5,936 bases of DNA from Micromonosporaceae bacterium. GTDB taxonomy: Bacteria; Actinomycetota; Actinomycetes; Mycobacteriales; Micromonosporaceae. The position numbers and the translations under genes were made by a program. How positions within the stretch are numbered: position 1 is the first letter of the stretch; each line of letters starts with the position of its first letter. The DNA is taken from NCBI GenBank assembly GCA_019690055.1, contig JADGGF010000291.1, forward strand, positions 1 to 5,936, written 5' to 3'. Shown here piece by piece: positions 1 to 5,829 of the stretch. Below the pieces are notes generated by a model. That model was not told where the DNA came from, made no database searches, and worked only from the letters and a program-made list of their open reading frames with translations.

Positions 1-233
1 GGTGCCAGCTGCCCAACCCCATCCCCCGACCATCACACCACGGCGACCGGGCCGTCAGCGTCGAGATCGCCATCCGTGATGCGTGAGGACCACGTCGGCT
101 GCTCCACCTTCCGCGCGAGGTCCAGGTGAACGGGAGCCAGTTGATGTTGGTGCGGTTCGAGCCGGCTCCCAGCTGTGGTCCACCGCCCGACCGGTGGGAC
201 TTCGCATCGCCCGCCGGCCTGCGATCCCTGTGA
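1..233. other. Left-edge region with no supportable gene
   Basis: I find no recognisable gene here. On the + strand, the frame that leads into the downstream monooxygenase remnant is interrupted by stops, including TGA at 231-233. A minus-strand frame is open across this stretch and ends at a TGA near 40, but its translation resembles no family I know and it also lies antisense to the remnant. The stretch may be a decayed gene end or an ordinary intergenic region; I cannot tell which. Confidence 0.4.
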
Positions 234-413
234 GAGGATTCGGGCAGCCCGGTCGCCGGCGAGAGCCGCTACTTCGTGGTCACGACCTGGGCAAGCCAAG
301 CCGACTTCGAGGCGTGGCGCGACGGCGCCGCCAAGCAGGCCCACGGCGGAGACCGGCCACCCGTGGCCACGGGCGCGGACCTGCTCGAGTTCGAGGTGGT
401 CGACCTCGACTAG
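234..413 (+). pseudogene. 5'-truncated antibiotic-biosynthesis-monooxygenase (ABM) family remnant
   Basis: The roughly 55 residues encoded here match what I remember of the C-terminal half of small ABM-domain proteins (HmoA/YgiN-like, about 100 residues). In order they show PVAGESRYFVV, then TTWASQADFEAWRDG, then an AHGG segment, then PVATGADLLEFEVV just before the TAG at 411-413. In the family this half supplies the last strands and helix of a dimeric ferredoxin-like fold that acts on heme or polyketide-like substrates. The N-terminal half, which normally carries the first strand and the helix before a PGF motif, is not found upstream in any frame. An in-frame TGA lies at 231-233, and there is no plausible start codon with a ribosome binding site. 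A short GFGQ-like stretch in another frame just before the matching part could mark a deletion with frameshift. I infer a non-functional remnant. The family call is fairly secure; the cause of the truncation is not. Confidence 0.65.
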
Positions 414-490
414 CGCCCCGCCGCTTGCCCTAACCCAGCCCCAACCCGTGCCCCGTCTGACCATCGCGGGCTGCCGAAGCGGTACTCGGC

Positions 491-522
491 TGTGACATCA
501 ACCATCGGTTGTCCACGTCACA
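491..522. promoter_or_regulatory. Inverted repeat in the qcrB-like leader, possible operator
   Basis: TGTGAC (491-496) faces GTCACA (517-522). Nested inside are CAACC (499-503) and GGTTG (507-511), separated by ATC. The inner and outer arms are not concentric: there are 2 bases between them on the left and 5 on the right. As RNA this would fold into a stem with an asymmetric internal loop; as DNA it could be a dimeric operator. It lies about 100 bases upstream of the chosen qcrB-like start. No T-run follows, so a classical terminator is unlikely. The function is inferred from position only. Confidence 0.35.
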
Positions 523-610
523 CGGCAGCGCAGTCACATTGGTGAGACCACCGTCGTCTCCTGTTTGTAAGGACCCGCGATCGATCCGCGGCGCAGGCAA
601 CGCCACGAAC

Positions 611-616
611 AGGGGG
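611..616 (+). promoter_or_regulatory. Ribosome binding site that sets the qcrB-like start
   Basis: AGGGGG sits 6 bases before ATG 623. The longer reading frame could start at TTG 509, but nothing resembling a ribosome binding site precedes that TTG. Starting at 623 also gives 554 residues, close to the usual QcrB length of about 545. Confidence 0.6.
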
Positions 617-622
617 CCCGGC

Positions 623-2287
623 ATGAACGAGCGCACCACCACAGATGCTCCCGGCATCGAACACCGAGTGGACCCGGCGACGGAGCGTCGACGGCGTGAC
701 CGGGCCGCGCCGCCAGGTCGGACCGCTCCGGCATCGGACGAGCGCCGGCGGCCGACCACACCGTTGCGCGGTGTTCTCAACCGGGTCTTTCCCGAGCACT
801 GGTCCTTCCTGCTGGGCGAGATCGCGCTGTACTCGCTCGTCATGTTGGTGGTCACCGGAGTGTTCCTGGCCGCGTTCTTCGAGCCGTCGATGGACGAGAT
901 CGTGTACGACGGGTCGTACACGCCGCTGCGGGGGACGGCCATGTCCGAGGCGTACGCCTCCACATTGGACATTTCCTTCGATGTCCGCGGTGGTCTACTC
1001 GTGCGCCAGATGCACCACTGGGCGTCGATGCTGTTCATAGCATCGACTATTATGTATTTGTTACGGGTCTTCTTCACCGGTGCCTTCCGCAAGCCGCGCA
1101 AGCCGAAGTGGATCGTCGGCCTGCTCGTGTTCTGGGTCGGCCTGTTTACCAGCTACACCGGCTACATGATGCTGGACGATGGCCTGTCCGCGAGCGGCCT
1201 GCGCGTCCTGTGGAGCATCACCCTGTCGGTGCCGCTCGTCGGCACTTGGCTGACGTCGACGCTGTTCGGCGGCGAGTTCCCCGGCGAGGTGATCATCGGC
1301 CGCTTCTACATCCTCCACGTGCTTCTGCTCCCTGCGCTTCTGCTGGCTCTGATTGCCGTCCTGATAGGACTGAGGCTCCGGCATAAGCCGGCCCAGTGGC
1401 TGGGGCCAGGGCGCACGAACGCCAACGTCGTCGGCGAGCGCCTGTTCCCGCCGTATGCAGTGAAGCAGGTCGGCCTGTTCGTGCTCGTGTTCGGTGTGAT
1501 CGCGCTGCTCGGCGGCCTGGTCCAGGTCAATCCGGTCTGGCTCTTCGGGCCCTCCCACGCGGCGGTCGCGGCGTCCGCATCGCAGCCGGCCTGGTACCTC
1601 ATGTTCCTTGACGGCGCCGTCCGGCTGATGCCGCCCTGGGAGATCACGCTCCCGATCGGCGACGGATACGCCATCCCTCCGACCTTCTGGCCTGCGGTGG
1701 TGTTGCCGACCATCCTCGTCGTGCTGCCGATGGTGTACCCGTTACTGGAGGCGCGTATGCACCGGGACAACCGGGAGCATCATCTGCTCGACCGGCCGCG
1801 CGACGTCCCGACGCGTACCGCGCTGGGCGCCATGGCCATCACCTTCTATCTCGTGCTGACAGTCTTCGGCGCCAGCGATGTCATCGCCTTCACCTTCGAT
1901 GTGAGCACGAACGCGATGACCTGGGCCGGTCGGGTCGCGCTGCTGCTCCTGCCGCCTGCGGCGTACTGGATCACCTACCGCATCTGCCTGGGTCTGCAGC
2001 AGCACGACCGGGAGGTGCTGGCCCACGGCGTGGAGACGGGCATCATCCGGCGCCTGCCGCACGGCGGGTACATGGAGGTCCTCCAGCCGCTCGCTGCCCC
2101 CGGCCCCGACGGCCGCACCAAGCTGCCGTACACGGGACAGCCTGTGCCGAAGAAGGTGAACCACCTGGTCACGCTCGCGACCCGCGATCAAGGGTTCCTC
2201 ACGCCGATCGATTCGCCGGCCCGCGTTCCGGCCACTGTCGGGCAGGAGGGTGACCCAGCAGACGCTCCGGCACTGCGGCGCGGGTAG
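623..2287 (+). CDS. qcrB: QcrB-family cytochrome b paralogue lacking the heme bH ligands
   Basis: This is a 554-residue membrane protein of the actinobacterial QcrB family, the cytochrome b of the menaquinol:cytochrome c reductase (bcc) complex. Family landmarks in order are FPEHWSFLLGEIALYS (56-71), SEAYASTLDISFDVRGGL (108-125), RVFFTGAFRKPRK (148-160), FGGEFPGE (215-222), GPGRTNANVVG (261-271), GAVRLMPPWE (331-340), REHHLLDRPRDVPTRT (384-399) and ICLGLQQHDREVLAHGVETG (454-473). About eight or nine membrane helices are visible between residues 60 and 455. The N-terminus is a hydrophilic, Arg-rich tail. Heme positions are H131 with H232 (kept, bL) and Y145 with L247 (both normally His, bH). 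The quinol-site PDWY motif reads PAWY (322-325). No qcrC, qcrA or oxidase genes adjoin it. The family call is firm; ordinary bcc activity is doubtful. It may be a single-heme relay, a sensor, or a gene beginning to decay. It probably has its own promoter in the 414-622 leader. Confidence 0.9.
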   Translation: MNERTTTDAPGIEHRVDPATERRRRDRAAPPGRTAPASDERRRPTTPLRGVLNRVFPEHWSFLLGEIALYSLVMLVVTGVFLAAFFEPSMDEIVYDGSYTPLRGTAMSEAYASTLDISFDVRGGLLVRQMHHWASMLFIASTIMYLLRVFFTGAFRKPRKPKWIVGLLVFWVGLFTSYTGYMMLDDGLSASGLRVLWSITLSVPLVGTWLTSTLFGGEFPGEVIIGRFYILHVLLLPALLLALIAVLIGLRLRHKPAQWLGPGRTNANVVGERLFPPYAVKQVGLFVLVFGVIALLGGLVQVNPVWLFGPSHAAVAASASQPAWYLMFLDGAVRLMPPWEITLPIGDGYAIPPTFWPAVVLPTILVVLPMVYPLLEARMHRDNREHHLLDRPRDVPTRTALGAMAITFYLVLTVFGASDVIAFTFDVSTNAMTWAGRVALLLLPPAAYWITYRICLGLQQHDREVLAHGVETGIIRRLPHGGYMEVLQPLAAPGPDGRTKLPYTGQPVPKKVNHLVTLATRDQGFLTPIDSPARVPATVGQEGDPADAPALRRG

Positions 2288-2380
2288 CGAGCCCACCGTA
2301 ACGCGGCCGGCGGGCCGGATCGGCAGGTCTCCCCGCGCCGCACCGCCCGCGTACGCCGAGTTGAGCCGTTCCCGCGACCG

Positions 2381-2410
2381 CCGGCCGTAGTACTGGAGAG
2401 CTACGGCCGG
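2381..2410. promoter_or_regulatory. Perfect 10-bp inverted repeat between qcrB-like gene and acyltransferase
   Basis: CCGGCCGTAG (2381-2390) and CTACGGCCGG (2401-2410) are exact reverse complements separated by the 10-base loop TACTGGAGAG. The element is 93 bases past the qcrB-like stop and 115 bases before the preferred acyltransferase start. It could be a terminator without a T-run, an operator for the downstream operon, or a leader hairpin. The loop carries GGAGAG, a possible ribosome binding site for an alternative ATG at 2412. I see no convincing -35/-10 pair around it. Confidence 0.45.
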
Positions 2411-2512
2411 AATGCATCCTGCGGCGGGACGCGAACCAACCATGCCGATCCGTACCGTCGGAGGCCAGAGTAGATCTTGGCTGAGGACGGTGGACGTGAA
2501 TCCCCCGACCCC

Positions 2513-2521
2513 GGGGAGGGG
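2513..2521 (+). promoter_or_regulatory. Ribosome binding site favouring the GTG 2526 start
   Basis: The purine-rich GGGGAGGGG contains GGAGG at 2515-2519, 6 bases before GTG 2526. This is the best-spaced site among the possible starts of the acyltransferase. The rivals are ATG 2412 (GGAGAG 11 bases away, inside a hairpin loop), ATG 2442 (no clear site) and GTG 2496 (GAGG at 2483-2486, 9 bases away). Confidence 0.5.
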
Positions 2522-2525
2522 CGCG

Positions 2526-3710
2526 GTGCGTGAGCTGGTGAGGCGAATCGAGGCGGCCACACCGGCGGGCCGGGACCGGGCCGTGGACGCGCTGCGGGCC
2601 TTCGCCATCGGCGGCGTCGTGCTCGGGCACTGGTTGGTCACGGCCATGGTGGTCGACGGCGGGACCATGCACGACGTGAGCCCGCTGCAGTACCTCCCGC
2701 TGTGGACCCCGGTGTCCTGGGTGTTGCAGACCCTCGCGGTGTTCTTCCTGGTCGGCGGGCTGGTCGCGGCCCGAGGCTACGAGCGGGCCCGGGCCGATGG
2801 CGTCCGCTACCGTACGTGGGTCGCGGCCCGGCTGGTCCGGCTGACCCGGCCGGTGCTGGCCGTCGTCGGGGTCTGGACGCTCGTCACCGTGGGTCTGCTT
2901 CTGTCCCATGTGGACTCACTGACCGTACGCACGCTGCTGCGGTTGGTGGTGTCGCCGATGTGGTTCCTGCTGGTGTTCGCGGTGCTCACCGCCCTGACCC
3001 CGCTCGTCGCCACGCTCCACCCGGGGTGGCCGCTGGCCGTCGTCGTGCTCGTCGACCTGCTGCGCCTCGGCTTCGATGTGCCGGGAATCGGCTGGGTCAA
3101 CGTCGTCGCCGGCTGGCTGGTGCCGTACACCCTCGGCGCGGCCTGGGCGCGCGACCGGCTGCGGGACCGGACGACCCTGCAGGTGCTGCTGGGCGGCGGC
3201 GTCGTGGCCACGGCGGCCCTGGTCGTCCTGGCCGGCTACCCGGCATCGATGGTCGGGGTACCCGAGTCAGGGTTCTCCAACCTGAACCCACCCAGCCTGG
3301 CCGCGGTCACGTTCGGACTGGCCCAGTGCGGTGCGGCCGGCCTGCTCATGGCCCCGCTGCGCCGGGCCATGGCGCGTCCGCTGGCGTGGGCGGCGGTGGC
3401 GCTGGTGAACCTGTTCGCGATGACGATCTTCCTGTGGCACCAGACCGCCATGCTCGGCGTCACCTCCCTTGGCCTGCTCGCCGACCAGCCGTTGTTCGGG
3501 CTGCACACGGTGCCGGACCGGCCGGGCTGGGTGCTCGCCCGGGTGGCGTGGCTGCCGGTGTTCGCGCTGGTCCTGGTGGCGTGCTGGGCGGCGTTCCACT
3601 CGGTTGAGCGGCCGACGATGCCGGTCGTCGCCTCGCCGCGGCGGTTCGCGCCCGGACCGGAGGCCCGGCCGGGCATGACCGATACCCCGGTCGCCGCCAA
3701 CCGCGGCTAG
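2526..3710 (+). CDS. Acyltransferase family 3 membrane protein
   Basis: This is a 394-residue multi-spanning protein of the acyltransferase-3 (OafA/NodX-like) family, which moves acyl groups, often acetyl, onto sugars, lipids or secondary metabolites at the membrane. The substrate here is unknown. The N-terminus carries the family signature RDRAVDALRAFAI (16-28) followed by GHW with His35 in the first membrane helix. FFLVGG (73-78) corresponds to the FF-x-x-GG motif of the actinobacterial branch. Then come an Arg-rich loop (R102, R105, R108), MWFLLVFAVL (145-154), FLWHQT (302-307) and a closing ERP motif (361-363), with about ten hydrophobic helices overall. The last 30 residues are a Pro/Arg-rich cytoplasmic-type tail. 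GTG 2526 is chosen for its ribosome binding site and because family members begin shortly before this signature; GTG 2496 or ATG 2412 would add 10 or 38 residues. The kinase gene starts 10 bases downstream, implying co-transcription. The family call is strong. Confidence 0.85.
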   Translation: MRELVRRIEAATPAGRDRAVDALRAFAIGGVVLGHWLVTAMVVDGGTMHDVSPLQYLPLWTPVSWVLQTLAVFFLVGGLVAARGYERARADGVRYRTWVAARLVRLTRPVLAVVGVWTLVTVGLLLSHVDSLTVRTLLRLVVSPMWFLLVFAVLTALTPLVATLHPGWPLAVVVLVDLLRLGFDVPGIGWVNVVAGWLVPYTLGAAWARDRLRDRTTLQVLLGGGVVATAALVVLAGYPASMVGVPESGFSNLNPPSLAAVTFGLAQCGAAGLLMAPLRRAMARPLAWAAVALVNLFAMTIFLWHQTAMLGVTSLGLLADQPLFGLHTVPDRPGWVLARVAWLPVFALVLVACWAAFHSVERPTMPVVASPRRFAPGPEARPGMTDTPVAANRG

Positions 3711-3720
3711 ATTGCTCGCG

Positions 3721-5016
3721 ATGAGCACAGGTGGCGGCCGGGGCGTTGTGCAGCGATTGAGGACCGGCGTACGAGCCGTCTCCCAGGCCGTGCGCTCCGA
3801 CCTGCGCAGGGTGGCCGCCGACCCGCTGCCGCCCCTGGCGTCGCCGCGGTGGCTGGCCCGGCTCCCGCACGTGCTCGTGGTGCTCTATGCGGCGCTGACG
3901 TTCGTGGTGTTCCGCGGCGACAGCCGGCCCGCGGTCCTGCTCAGCGCGGTGCAGGCGGGCGCCGTGGTCGCGGCCATGCTCTCGCCGGTGCTGGCCTGGT
4001 GGGTGGTCACCGTGGCCATGGTGGTCGGCGCGCTGGTGATCGGCGCCCCGTACCCATGGAGCGGGATCACGGTCGCCGCCCTGGCCGGGGTGCTGTTCCT
4101 GCTCGCCCTGCGAGCCCGCCCGGCGGTCGTGGTCGCGGCGCTGTCCGTGAGCGTGCTGGCCGGCCTGGCCACGGCGTTGGCTGACTTTCACAATCACAGC
4201 CCCGGTGCGCCGTGGACCGTAGCCGTCTTCTACACCAACATCGGGCAGGTCGTCACGATCTGTGGCCTGGCCGCGTTGCTCGGGGGCGTACGACGCGTTC
4301 GGCGGCTGGCTCACACCCGGCTCGCCGCCCAGGAGCAGATCTCGGCCGAGGAACGGGCCCGCCGGACCCTGCTCGAGGAGCGCGCCCGGATCGCTCGGGA
4401 GCTGCACGACGTGGTGGCCCACCACCTGTCGGTCATCTCCATCCAGGCCCAGGTCGCCCCCCACCTGGTCGCGGACCCACCCGAGGAGCTGCGGCAGACC
4501 CTCGCCGGCATCCGTGGCAACGCCCTGGCGGCGCTCGTGGAGCTGCGTCGGGTGCTGGGCGTGCTGCGGGTGGAGAGCCCGCCGTCCGCCGGTCACGTGC
4601 CGCAGCCCACCCTGCAGCAGCTCGACGAGCTGGTCGGCAACGTCCGGGACGCCGGGCTGTCCGTCACCACGCACACCACCGGTGAGCCGCGTCCGCTGCC
4701 GCCGGGCGTCGAGCTGTCGGCGTACCGCATCGTGCAGGAGGCGCTGAGCAACGCCATCCGGCATGCCCCCGGTGCCGCCGTCGTCGTCGAGCTCTCCTAC
4801 CATCCGACCAGCCTGATCATCGAGGTCCGTAACACCGCGCCCAAGCGCCCGGCGCCGCCCTCCAGTGGCGCAGGTCACGGCCTGCTGGGCATGCGTGAGC
4901 GGGTCGCCATGCTCGGGGGCAAGCTGACCACGGGGCCCACGCGGGACGGCGGGTACCAGGTGGTCGCCAGCCTGCCGGCGCCCGCGTACACGCCACCCGT
5001 CGAGGAGCCGGCATGA
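3721..5016 (+). CDS. Sensor histidine kinase, NarL/DesK-type (HisKA_3)
   Basis: This is a 431-residue membrane sensor kinase that autophosphorylates on His and passes phosphate to the adjacent regulator. A cytoplasmic N-tail (1-47) is followed by five or six hydrophobic helices between about 48 and 190 with very short loops, so there is no sizeable extracellular sensor domain. The signal may be sensed within the membrane. A helical linker (192-222) leads to the HisKA_3 dimerisation domain, with the H-box ERARIARELHDVVAHHLS (220-237) and phospho-acceptor His229. The ATPase domain shows the N-box IVQEALSNAIRHA with Asn344 and the glycine box GAGHGLLGMRERV (383-395). All key residues are present, so it should be active. 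ATG 3721 is used; TTG 3712 in the same frame is possible. No clear ribosome binding site precedes either, which suggests translational coupling to the acyltransferase ending 10 bases upstream. It overlaps the regulator by 4 bases (ATGA). The stimulus is unknown. Confidence 0.93.
   Translation: MSTGGGRGVVQRLRTGVRAVSQAVRSDLRRVAADPLPPLASPRWLARLPHVLVVLYAALTFVVFRGDSRPAVLLSAVQAGAVVAAMLSPVLAWWVVTVAMVVGALVIGAPYPWSGITVAALAGVLFLLALRARPAVVVAALSVSVLAGLATALADFHNHSPGAPWTVAVFYTNIGQVVTICGLAALLGGVRRVRRLAHTRLAAQEQISAEERARRTLLEERARIARELHDVVAHHLSVISIQAQVAPHLVADPPEELRQTLAGIRGNALAALVELRRVLGVLRVESPPSAGHVPQPTLQQLDELVGNVRDAGLSVTTHTTGEPRPLPPGVELSAYRIVQEALSNAIRHAPGAAVVVELSYHPTSLIIEVRNTAPKRPAPPSSGAGHGLLGMRERVAMLGGKLTTGPTRDGGYQVVASLPAPAYTPPVEEPA
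5002..5007 (+). promoter_or_regulatory. Ribosome binding site of the response regulator
   Basis: GAGGAG lies 5 bases before ATG 5013, inside the last codons of the kinase gene. Together with the ATGA stop/start overlap, this supports coupled translation of the pair at a fixed ratio. Confidence 0.6.
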
Positions 5017-5684
5017 CGACGATCCGCGTCCTGGTCGCCGACGACCAGATGCTGGTGCGGCAGGGCTTCTCCGTGCTGCTCAACGCCGAACCCGACATCA
5101 CGGTGGTCGGTCAGGCCGTCGACGGCCGCGACGCGGTGGCCAAGGTCGCCGAGCTGAAGCCCGATGTCGTGTTGATGGATATTCGCATGCCTGTGGTCGA
5201 TGGCATCGAGGCGACTCGACGCATCACCGCACCGGCCGACGCCGCGGTCAAGGTGCTGATCCTGACCACGTTCGACCTCGACGAGTACGTGTACGAGGCC
5301 CTGCGGGCGGGGGCCTCCGGATTCCTGCTCAAGGACGCGTCGGCCGCCGAGCTCGCCCACGCGGTCCGGGTCGTCGCGGCCGGCGACGCGCTGCTCGCCC
5401 CGAACGTCACCAAGCGGCTCATCGCCGAGTTCGCCCGGCTGGCCAGCGGACCCCGGGCCCCGCTCAAGGAGCGCATCGGCGAGCTGACCGAGCGCGAGAC
5501 CGAGGTGCTCGCGCTCATCGCCCAGGGACTGTCCAATGCGGAGATTGCCGAGCATCTGGTGGTGGCCGAGCAGACGGTGAAGACCCACGTGAGCCGGATC
5601 CTCGCCAAGCTCGACCTGCGCGACCGGACCCAGGCGGCGGTGTTCGCGTACGAGACCGGCCTCGTCCGCCCCGGCGGCGCCTGA
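5013..5684 (+). CDS. NarL/FixJ-family response regulator (REC plus LuxR-type HTH)
   Basis: This is a 223-residue DNA-binding response regulator, the typical length for the family. The receiver domain (1-120) has the acidic pair Asp10/Asp11, phospho-acceptor Asp56 in VVLMDIRMP, the switch threonine in LILTTFDLDEYVYEAL (82-97), and Lys107 in GASGFLLKD. A linker (about 121-152) leads to the GerE/LuxR helix-turn-helix: ELTERETEVLALIAQGLSN (157-175), then AEIAEHLVVAEQTVKTHVSRI (176-196) with the recognition helix near 186-200, then DRTQAAVFAYETGLV. Every residue needed for phosphorylation and DNA binding is visible, so I expect a functional partner of the overlapping kinase. NarL-type pairs of this kind in actinomycetes often control a neighbouring transporter or the operon itself. 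Here the next gene downstream appears truncated, so present targets may be the acyltransferase operon or distant genes. No binding site can be assigned from the sequence alone. Confidence 0.95.
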   Translation: MTTIRVLVADDQMLVRQGFSVLLNAEPDITVVGQAVDGRDAVAKVAELKPDVVLMDIRMPVVDGIEATRRITAPADAAVKVLILTTFDLDEYVYEALRAGASGFLLKDASAAELAHAVRVVAAGDALLAPNVTKRLIAEFARLASGPRAPLKERIGELTERETEVLALIAQGLSNAEIAEHLVVAEQTVKTHVSRILAKLDLRDRTQAAVFAYETGLVRPGGA

Positions 5685-5691
5685 CCTGGAC

Positions 5692-5699
5692 AGGAGGAG
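5692..5699 (+). promoter_or_regulatory. Strong ribosome binding site before the 37-codon frame
   Basis: AGGAGGAG begins 7 bases after the regulator stop. Its last base is 8 bases before GTG 5708. It is among the strongest ribosome binding sites in the window, which argues that a real gene once started at 5708 as the next member of the operon. Confidence 0.6.
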
Positions 5700-5707
5700 C
5701 GCGCAGA

Positions 5708-5821
5708 GTGGATTCCGCTGCCCCATCGATGTCCGTCGACCAGCCCGGGCCCACCGAGCCGGCGCTGCCGGTCCGCAGTTGGCGGGTGCTGGGCGCCGTC
5801 GCCGCTCCTCGACCCCGCTGA
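5708..5821 (+). pseudogene. 3'-truncated gene start (37 codons), possibly a former transporter
   Basis: A GTG start with a strong ribosome binding site opens a 37-residue frame 23 bases after the regulator. The first 22 residues are hydrophilic (MDSAAPSMSVDQPGPTEPAL, then PV). They are followed by RSWRVLGAV, which resembles the point where a cytoplasmic N-tail enters the first membrane helix of major-facilitator drug exporters. The frame then becomes APRPR and stops at TGA 5819-5821, before any helix could form. Beyond that the DNA is better explained by a MerR-type gene on the other strand, so the missing part is not simply frameshifted nearby. I infer that the 3' portion of a co-transcribed gene was deleted. 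The transporter identity is a weak guess from nine residues. It could instead be a genuine short peptide. Confidence 0.5.
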
Positions 5822-5829
5822 CTCCGGCC

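Noticed and set aside
33..464. Minus-strand open frame at the left edge (143 codons)
   Set aside because: It overlaps the recognisable ABM remnant antisense. The rest resembles no family I know, so it cannot be supported.
539..570. Possible -35/-10 pair (TTGGTG and TTTGTA) upstream of the qcrB-like gene
   Set aside because: The spacer is about 19 bases and both boxes match poorly, so this is no better than chance in this leader.
509..622. N-terminal extension of the qcrB-like gene from TTG 509
   Set aside because: No ribosome binding site precedes the TTG, it falls inside the inverted repeat, and starting at ATG 623 with AGGGGG gives the normal family length.
2412..2525. Longer acyltransferase from ATG 2412
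   Set aside because: The added residues look non-conserved and are more poorly supported than GTG 2526, which has GGGGAGGGG close by. It is kept only as an alternative.
3460..4878. Long open frame on the minus strand (472 codons)
   Set aside because: It lies antisense to the acyltransferase end and the kinase. Its Arg/Gly/Gln/His-rich translation is typical of a high-GC shadow frame and shows no domain.
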